Source: Peptoniphilaceae bacterium (GTDB lineage: Bacteria > Bacillota > Clostridia > Tissierellales > Peptoniphilaceae). Taken from it: a DNA stretch of 11,416 nt. The position numbers and the translations under genes are program-made. The DNA lies in assembly GCA_029983595.1 (NCBI GenBank), contig JASBZD010000032.1, positions 1-11,416 on the forward strand. The letters are read 5' to 3'. Below, one piece after another: positions 6,854-11,416 of the stretch; positions within the stretch are counted from its first letter, which is position 1; each line of letters begins with the position of its first letter. Below the pieces are notes generated by a model. That model saw nothing but the letters and a program-made list of their open reading frames with translations, was not told the origin of the DNA and did no database searches.

Positions 6854-6866
6854 ATAAGGATAAAAT

Positions 6867-8216
6867 ATGGAAAATAAATTTAAAAAATCAAATGAATTAT
6901 ATAAAATAGCTAATGATGTATATGCTCCTACTGGACAGATCTATTTTTTTGATCTCGTTATAGACTCGGGCGAGGGATCGATAATTTATGATATAGATGG
7001 AAATGAGTATATCGACTTATTATCTGCAGCTTCTAGCACCAACGTTGGGCATAAAAACCCAAAAGTAGTAGAAGCTATTAAAACTCAGGCAGAAAAGCTG
7101 ATACATTATATTCCAGGCTACTTTCACAATGAATTAATTATAGATGTTTCGAAAAAACTAATAGATATTACGCCGGGGGATTTTTCTAAAAAAGTCCTAT
7201 TTTCTAACTCTGGAAGTGCTGCAAATGATGCGATTATAAAATTTTCACGTGCCTATACTGGAAAAAAGATCGTGCTTTCATTTACTGGTTCTTATCATGG
7301 TACTACTTATGGATCGATGAGTCTTTCTGCAGTTAGCTTAAATATGAGACGCAAAATGAACCCTATTGTGCCAGAAGTAGAATATATAAAATTCCCTAAT
7401 TTATATGAAAAATATGACAATGAAACTGAAAAAGAGTTCGTGGATAGATATTGGGGATATTTTACAGATATGCTGAAGACGCATATTCCAGTAGATGATA
7501 TAGCCGGGATAATTATTGAGCCGATTCAGGCAGATGGCGGATTTTTAAAAACTCCGGTTGAATATATGAATAGATTATATGAATTTACAAGAAAGAATAA
7601 TATTGTATTTTCAGTAGATGAGATAAATCAGGGGTTAGCTCGCTCAGGTAAAATGTGGTCTATTGATCATTTTAATATTAAGCCAGATATATTAACTACC
7701 GCAAAATCGCTAGCTTCAGGTATGCCACTTTCTGCAATAATAGGAAAATCAGAGATAATGGACAGTCTAGAGGCTCCAGCACACGTTTTTACTACTGCTG
7801 GAAATCCAATTTGTCTAGCGGCCTCAAAATCGACAATAGAAGTTATTGAGGATGAAAATCTTGTAGAGCGTTCCAGAGACTTAGGCGAATATGCAAAAGA
7901 GAAATTCAATAAATTAAAAGATAAGCATAAAGTTATAGGTGATGTGCGTATATTTGGGCTAAATGGTGGGATAGAGCTTGTAAAATCAAGAGAATCTAAA
8001 GAACCAGATTATGAAAGTGCTGGAAAACTTATTACTTATCTAAAAGAAAATGGAGTTTTAATGATTACAGTAAATGGAAATGTATTGAGATTTCAGCCGC
8101 CTTTAATAATTTCTAAACATGAACTTAACAAATCTTTTGATATAATAGAAGAAGGATTTAGACTTTTAGAAAAAGGAAGTCTAAATATAGATATCGATAA
8201 AAAAATTGGTTGGTAG
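6867..8216 (+). CDS. Class III PLP enzyme, isoleucine 2-epimerase-like (branched-chain amino acid epimerase)
   Basis: A 449-residue fold-type I pyridoxal phosphate enzyme of the GABA/ornithine aminotransferase family. It strongly resembles, from memory, Lactobacillus isoleucine 2-epimerase, which interconverts L-isoleucine and D-allo-isoleucine and also acts on other non-polar amino acids. Shared traits are the NVGHKNPKVVEAI and AQKLIHY-like front, SNSGSAANDAIIKFSRAYTG (113-132), SYHGTTYGS (142-150), EPIQADGG (218-225) with Asp223, DEINQGLAR (251-259), AKSLASGMPLSA (279-290), FTTAGNP (308-314), GDVRIFGLNGGIELVK (358-373) and the terminal KIGW. Lys280 is the Schiff-base lysine, the same position as in the Lactobacillus enzyme; Asp251 would contact the pyridine nitrogen. 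The ATG has AAGGA at 6856-6860. The rnfC start follows 12 nt after its stop, so they form one unit. An aminotransferase with a different substrate remains possible. Confidence 0.82.
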   Translation: MENKFKKSNELYKIANDVYAPTGQIYFFDLVIDSGEGSIIYDIDGNEYIDLLSAASSTNVGHKNPKVVEAIKTQAEKLIHYIPGYFHNELIIDVSKKLIDITPGDFSKKVLFSNSGSAANDAIIKFSRAYTGKKIVLSFTGSYHGTTYGSMSLSAVSLNMRRKMNPIVPEVEYIKFPNLYEKYDNETEKEFVDRYWGYFTDMLKTHIPVDDIAGIIIEPIQADGGFLKTPVEYMNRLYEFTRKNNIVFSVDEINQGLARSGKMWSIDHFNIKPDILTTAKSLASGMPLSAIIGKSEIMDSLEAPAHVFTTAGNPICLAASKSTIEVIEDENLVERSRDLGEYAKEKFNKLKDKHKVIGDVRIFGLNGGIELVKSRESKEPDYESAGKLITYLKENGVLMITVNGNVLRFQPPLIISKHELNKSFDIIEEGFRLLEKGSLNIDIDKKIGW

Positions 8217-8228
8217 AGAGGTGGTTAA

Positions 8229-9551
8229 ATGTTTAAAGAAAAAGAGGTTGGAATAAAGCTTCCAAGAAATAAGGAACGAACTGAAAATAAGCCAATAGAA
8301 ATAAAAAAACCTGATGAGTTTTTATATTTTCCAGTTCACGGACGCTTAGGACGAAATGCTAAGATATTTGTAGAAGTTGGGGACAAAGTAAAAATAGGTA
8401 GCGTTTTAGCTATATATTATTTTGGAAATATTAAAATTAATATAACTTCATCTGTATCTGGCGAGGTAGTAGGTTTTAAAGAAGTAGATACATTTAGAGG
8501 TATTCAGGATGCCGTAATAGTAAAAAATGACTTTCTAGATACTGAAGATTTAATGGAGCCTTTAAAAGATGATGCTACTGTAGCTGATTTAGTTAAACAA
8601 TGTAGAGAGGCAGGACTTATAGGTACAGATAATTCTCTATCTACAAATAAACAATTTAGTGTAAGAAAAGGTGAAATATCTTATATTTTCATAAATGGCG
8701 CTGAATGTGAAGGATACTCTACAGCTTTTTCTAGAGTATTGATAGAGTATGCAGAAGAAATAGTAAAAATAGCAGAATATGTAAGAAAAATCTATGATTC
8801 AAAGCTTGCTTTTATAACTATGGTAGAAGACGATACTGAAGCTGTTGAAGCTATAAATAATGAGATAAAAAAACAGAAATTAGATAAAGTTATAGGATTT
8901 ACTATACCTAATTTATATCCGCAAGATGATTCAGGATTTTTAATTAGAAAAGTTCTAAAGTCTTATAAAACCTCAGAATCTTATTCCGATGCTGGCGTAC
9001 TTTTCTCAGATGTATCTACGTATAAAGCGGTTTATGATGCTGTCTTTAAAGGTCTACATTTTAAAGAGCGTGTAGTAACTGTAACTGGAGATATCGTAAA
9101 AAATCCTAAAAATCTAAGTATGAGGACGGGTACTTTAATATCTAGTCTTTTAAAAGAATGTGATACACCAATAAATAGTGAAAATAATTATATAGATGGC
9201 GGCCCTATGATGGGAAGAAATATAAATGATTTAGACTCCCCAATACCTAAGCAGTCGTCTACTATTTTGGCTTTACCTCCTTTAAAAAAGAGAAAAGAAT
9301 CAGCTTGTGTAAAATGCTCAGGATGTGTAGTAATCTGTCCTGTTAAGCTTATGCCAATAAAAATAGCAACAGCTTATAGAAAAAGACAATATAGCAAATA
9401 TTTAGAATATAACTCTTTAGAATGTATGGATTGTGGATTATGTAGCTTTATGTGTCCTTCTTGCATAGATTTAGCTAGAGAAGTAAGAGAATATAATAAT
9501 AAAGTAGAGGAGTTAAGAGATGGAAAAAATCAAAAATGCGCCATTTTATAG
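8229..9551 (+). CDS. rnfC: RnfC-like electron transport subunit with degenerate NADH/flavin loops
   Basis: A 440-residue peripheral membrane iron-sulfur protein of the RnfC family; in a full Rnf complex RnfC takes electrons from NADH. Domains in order: barrel-sandwich (biotinyl-like) domain about 31-97 with SSVSGEVVGF (74-83), the nucleotide/FMN-binding fold about 115-275 with INGAECE (155-161), an SLBB domain about 281-312, GGPMMG (324-329), then two 4Fe-4S motifs: Cys360, 363, 366, 370 and Cys399, 402, 405, 409. Oddity: where RnfC normally has a GxGGAGFPTHVKL loop this protein reads GLIGTDNSLSTNKQFS (129-144), and the YPQGGEKQLI motif is YPQDDSGFLI (230-239). NADH oxidation is therefore doubtful; another donor is inferred. 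The ATG has AGGTGG at 8219-8224. Its end overlaps rnfD by 32 nt. A PrdC-like role is an alternative, but the following rnfD favours RnfC. Confidence 0.85.
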   Translation: MFKEKEVGIKLPRNKERTENKPIEIKKPDEFLYFPVHGRLGRNAKIFVEVGDKVKIGSVLAIYYFGNIKINITSSVSGEVVGFKEVDTFRGIQDAVIVKNDFLDTEDLMEPLKDDATVADLVKQCREAGLIGTDNSLSTNKQFSVRKGEISYIFINGAECEGYSTAFSRVLIEYAEEIVKIAEYVRKIYDSKLAFITMVEDDTEAVEAINNEIKKQKLDKVIGFTIPNLYPQDDSGFLIRKVLKSYKTSESYSDAGVLFSDVSTYKAVYDAVFKGLHFKERVVTVTGDIVKNPKNLSMRTGTLISSLLKECDTPINSENNYIDGGPMMGRNINDLDSPIPKQSSTILALPPLKKRKESACVKCSGCVVICPVKLMPIKIATAYRKRQYSKYLEYNSLECMDCGLCSFMCPSCIDLAREVREYNNKVEELRDGKNQKCAIL

Positions 9552-10485
9552 ATCGACTTTAACCCCAACTCAGATGATGGGCGAGGTTTTAATATCTCTG
9601 ATACCAGTATGTATAATGGCTATAGTAAAATTTGGGATACGTGCATTTTATATGATGGCTGTAGGTGTAAGTAGTGCGGTACTATTTGAGCATCTATGGT
9701 GTATGTATAAGAAAAAACCTACTACTATAGGAGATTTATCTGCTGTAGTAACGGGGTTATTACTATCACTATGTTATACTGTAAAAATTCCAATGTGGAT
9801 GATCGTTTTTGGTAGTTTTGTGGCTATAATTATAATTAAAGAGCTACCAGGAGGATTGGGACAAAATAAGCTAAATCCAGCAGCTTTTGCAAGAGTATTA
9901 TGTAAGATTTTATTTACTCCATTAGTAGCTCAATGGGTGCTACCTGGACCTGATATGATTTCTACTGCTACCCCTTTAGAATATTTATCTAATGGCGCTA
10001 CAGCGATTAGTCCATATTTACCTAGCATTAATGATATGTTTATGGGAAATATCGGGGGAAATATAGGTGATGTTGTAAAATGGCCGATAATTATTTCATT
10101 TATATTTTTATCATGGAGAAAGACTATTAATCCAATTATGCCAATTACTATGCTAGTAGGGTTATTTTTAACGACTCTTTTATTTGGAAAATCTGACCCA
10201 ATGTTTGCGCTATATCATGTACTTTCAGGTACAGCAATGTTTGGAGCTGTATTTATGGTAACTGAATATACTACTTGTCCTTTATCAGTAAGAGGAAAAG
10301 TCTATTATTCGCTATTTATTGGTATAATCGTAGGTATTTTAAGATATCTTACCGGACTTCCAGGAGGAGTAGGAGTTGCGATCCTTTTAGGAAATCTCTT
10401 AGCTCCAGTATTTGATAGAATTGCGACTAACAATGTCTATAATTATGAACAACCTGTAAATCCATTTGATGAACGAAATTATTAA
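9520..10485 (+). CDS. rnfD: RnfD-like membrane flavoprotein subunit (NqrB/RnfD family)
   Basis: A 321-residue integral membrane protein with about nine to ten helices (roughly 20-37, 41-59, 72-88, 91-108, 120-138, 186-198, 205-222, 228-248, 260-278, 282-298). RnfD carries covalent FMN and moves electrons through the membrane in ion-pumping Rnf and Nqr complexes. Family motifs: LPGGLGQNKLNPAAFARV (109-126), ISTATPLEYL (147-156) in which Thr151 is the expected ApbE-attached FMN residue, GTAMFGAVFMVTEYTTCP (237-254) and GGVGVAILLGNLLAP (282-296). The ATG has AGAGGAG at 9506-9512, 7 nt upstream, and lies 32 nt inside the rnfC gene. A terminator follows 6 nt after its stop. No rnfG, rnfE, rnfA or rnfB follows, so the unit ends here, unlike the usual six-gene rnfCDGEAB order. 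Length is normal for the family. Confidence 0.92.
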   Translation: MEKIKNAPFYRSTLTPTQMMGEVLISLIPVCIMAIVKFGIRAFYMMAVGVSSAVLFEHLWCMYKKKPTTIGDLSAVVTGLLLSLCYTVKIPMWMIVFGSFVAIIIIKELPGGLGQNKLNPAAFARVLCKILFTPLVAQWVLPGPDMISTATPLEYLSNGATAISPYLPSINDMFMGNIGGNIGDVVKWPIIISFIFLSWRKTINPIMPITMLVGLFLTTLLFGKSDPMFALYHVLSGTAMFGAVFMVTEYTTCPLSVRGKVYYSLFIGIIVGILRYLTGLPGGVGVAILLGNLLAPVFDRIATNNVYNYEQPVNPFDERNY

Positions 10486-10491
10486 AAATCT

Positions 10492-10522
10492 AACTCCAAT
10501 TATTTAATAGTTGGAGTTTTTT
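10492..10522 (+). terminator. Intrinsic terminator after rnfD
   Basis: AACTCCAA (10492-10499) pairs with TTGGAGTT (10511-10518), an 8-bp stem with an 11-nt AT-rich loop, running into TTTTTT (10517-10522). It closes the epimerase-rnfC-rnfD unit. The TTG at 10511 that opens a longer reading frame lies in the stem and is not a start. Confidence 0.85.
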
Positions 10523-10527
10523 AGTTA

Positions 10528-10536
10528 TGCTATACT
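10528..10536 (+). promoter_or_regulatory. Candidate extended -10 promoter
   Basis: TGCTATACT matches an extended -10 element (TGn followed by a 5/6 TATAAT match). Transcription would start near 10543, just before the GGAGGAG site, giving a leader of about 13 nt. No -35 box is seen at normal spacing, as expected for an extended -10 promoter. Confidence 0.5.
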
Positions 10537-10555
10537 TATCATATTGGAGGAGAAT

Positions 10556-11281
10556 ATGGATAGATTTAAAGATATTTCTATAGTATATAAAAATGTAATT
10601 AGGCGTACTTTTGAGATTATAAAAAAAGTGCCATTTATTTTAATTATTCCAGTAGCTTTTGGAAGGATTTATGGACTTATAATTAGTGGTGGAAGTCTAG
10701 TGCATAACCTTGGGACTCTAGCTTCCTTTATAATGGGGATTTTACAGGCGATACTTTTATCGGTATATTTTAATGTGCTGCGCGATGCTATTCTTTATAA
10801 AAGAGTAAATTCTAACTCATTTAAAACTGGAGTTTTAACTTATGCGATAGAAATCTATATTGTGGGATTTGTGTTTAGTCTTATAAATATTTTATTAGGC
10901 CCAATTTTTGCAAGTCCAATTATAGCTATTATAATTTTTACGATCTTAAACCCTATTGGTGAGGCGATTTATCTAGGTGGCGAGGGAGGATATAACTCTA
11001 TACCTAACTCGTTTTATTATTTTAAAGATAATTTTCACCTATGGATACCACATATAATTTTATTTTTAGCATTATACTTTGGTTTTGGTCTGCTTTCTAA
11101 TCTTTTAGCTAACCCACTAGATAGCTATATATATCCTGCATTTTCTAATTCTAGATCCGATATACCAGTCTATATTTATCTAATTATTAGAGGGTTTTAT
11201 GATATTTTTAGAGGTGTCTTATATATTGAAACTAGAGATTCAAATATGAGAAAACGCATCTGGAGAGGTGATTTAGATTGA
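10556..11281 (+). CDS. Six-helix membrane protein of unknown function
   Basis: A 241-residue integral membrane protein that I do not recognise. Hydrophobic segments lie near 26-44, 52-76, 94-113, 116-138, 163-184 and 203-223. The N-terminus (DRFKDISIVYKNVIRRTFE) is amphipathic and basic, and the tail (RDSNMRKRIWRGDLD) is charged. A glycine-rich loop with two acidic residues, EAIYLGGEGGYNS (136-148), and a phenylalanine/tyrosine-rich stretch follow the fourth helix. The start is ATG 10556, with GGAGGAG at 10546-10552. An in-frame TTG at 10511 would begin inside the terminator stem and is rejected. The stop TGA overlaps the TTG of the next gene, so the pair is translationally coupled. The layout is reminiscent of polytopic DUF975-type proteins but I see no diagnostic motif, so no function is assigned. 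Confidence 0.7.
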   Translation: MDRFKDISIVYKNVIRRTFEIIKKVPFILIIPVAFGRIYGLIISGGSLVHNLGTLASFIMGILQAILLSVYFNVLRDAILYKRVNSNSFKTGVLTYAIEIYIVGFVFSLINILLGPIFASPIIAIIIFTILNPIGEAIYLGGEGGYNSIPNSFYYFKDNFHLWIPHIILFLALYFGFGLLSNLLANPLDSYIYPAFSNSRSDIPVYIYLIIRGFYDIFRGVLYIETRDSNMRKRIWRGDLD

Positions 11282-11416
11282 TCTATAAAGATATTATAGA
11301 AAATGAAATCGAAAATATTGTATTTATTGAACTTAAAGAAGACGCAGTAATAGATTCTGGCGTAAAAGAATATAGTGGATATCTACCACTTCCCATTAGA
11401 TCTACTTCACTTTTAG
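11278..11416 (+). CDS. Start of an unidentified gene, cut by the window edge
   Basis: An open frame begins at TTG 11278 and stays open to the end (46 codons). It is preceded by GGAGAGGTG at 11261-11269, correctly spaced. The TTG overlaps the TGA of the membrane protein gene (TTGA). The visible protein begins MIYKDIIENEIENIVFIE and continues with acidic, soluble character into GYLPLPIRST. There is no signal peptide or membrane helix in this part. It is too short to identify, but the ribosome site and coupling make it a credible gene co-expressed with the membrane protein. Confidence 0.6.
   Translation, partial: MIYKDIIENEIENIVFIELKEDAVIDSGVKEYSGYLPLPIRSTSLL

Noticed and set aside
6839..6866. 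TTGAGA and TAAAAT as a promoter for the epimerase gene
   Set aside because: Spacing is acceptable (16 bp), but transcription would begin inside the coding region, past the ribosome site.
7667..7909. 80-codon minus-strand frame within the epimerase gene
   Set aside because: Antisense to the PLP-lysine region; no promoter or ribosome site.
9540..9551. RnfC ending in CAIL, resembling a eukaryotic CaaX prenylation box
   Set aside because: Bacteria lack this modification, and the residues are forced by the overlapping rnfD frame.
10511..10555. TTG start giving the membrane protein 15 more residues
   Set aside because: The TTG is in the rnfD terminator stem; ATG 10556 follows GGAGGAG and an extended -10 element.
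1..11416. CRISPR array, tRNA, rRNA, riboswitch or insertion sequence
   Set aside because: No regularly spaced repeats, cloverleaf-like segments, conserved riboswitch-like leaders or transposase frames were seen on either strand.

Overview
The window is AT-rich DNA with strong AGGAGG-type ribosome binding sites, TTG/ATG starts, short leaders and compact T-tailed terminators. This fits a low-GC anaerobic Firmicute. The gene families suggest a Gram-positive anaerobic coccus of the Peptoniphilaceae type (Anaerococcus, Peptoniphilus, Helcococcus or similar), but that placement is inference from gene content and style, not a database match.

Layout. (1) 1-3430 looks like an accessory, bacteriocin-type region. 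It holds a large FtsX-like membrane protein of the bacteriocin-associated (DUF1430) type, its ABC ATPase and a clear terminator. Directly after the terminator comes a reading frame with no start, the C-terminal part of a putative secreted peptide/bacteriocin-like protein, followed by a small three-helix membrane protein. Threonine codon use differs from the genes to the right: ACA is preferred here and ACT there. (2) 3511-4621 is a SEDS-family cell-wall polymerase (RodA type) on the minus strand. It shares a bidirectional terminator with the island, and its stop codon lies in the hairpin loop. (3) A 78-bp divergent promoter region drives rodA leftward and a three-gene unit rightward (4700-6811): a membrane-anchored repeat/propeller-like protein, a YkuT-type MscS channel and a DUF951 zinc-ribbon-like protein. 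These are joined by a 1-nt and a 14-nt overlap. (4) After another terminator, 6867-10485 carries a class III PLP enzyme closely resembling isoleucine 2-epimerase, then rnfC and rnfD, tightly spaced and ended by a strong terminator. (5) 10556 onward is a new unit with an extended -10 promoter: a six-helix membrane protein translationally coupled to a gene that runs off the window.

The most notable point is the rnfC-rnfD pair. It stands without rnfG, E, A or B. Its RnfC keeps both 4Fe-4S motifs, the SLBB domain and the biotinyl-like N-terminal domain. It has lost the glycine-rich nucleotide/flavin loop (GGAGFP) and the YPQGGE motif expected of an NADH-oxidising RnfC. RnfD keeps the threonine that would carry covalent FMN. 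I infer a two-subunit membrane electron-transfer module with a donor other than NADH, co-transcribed with an amino-acid epimerase. No mobile-element genes, tRNA, rRNA or CRISPR array were seen.
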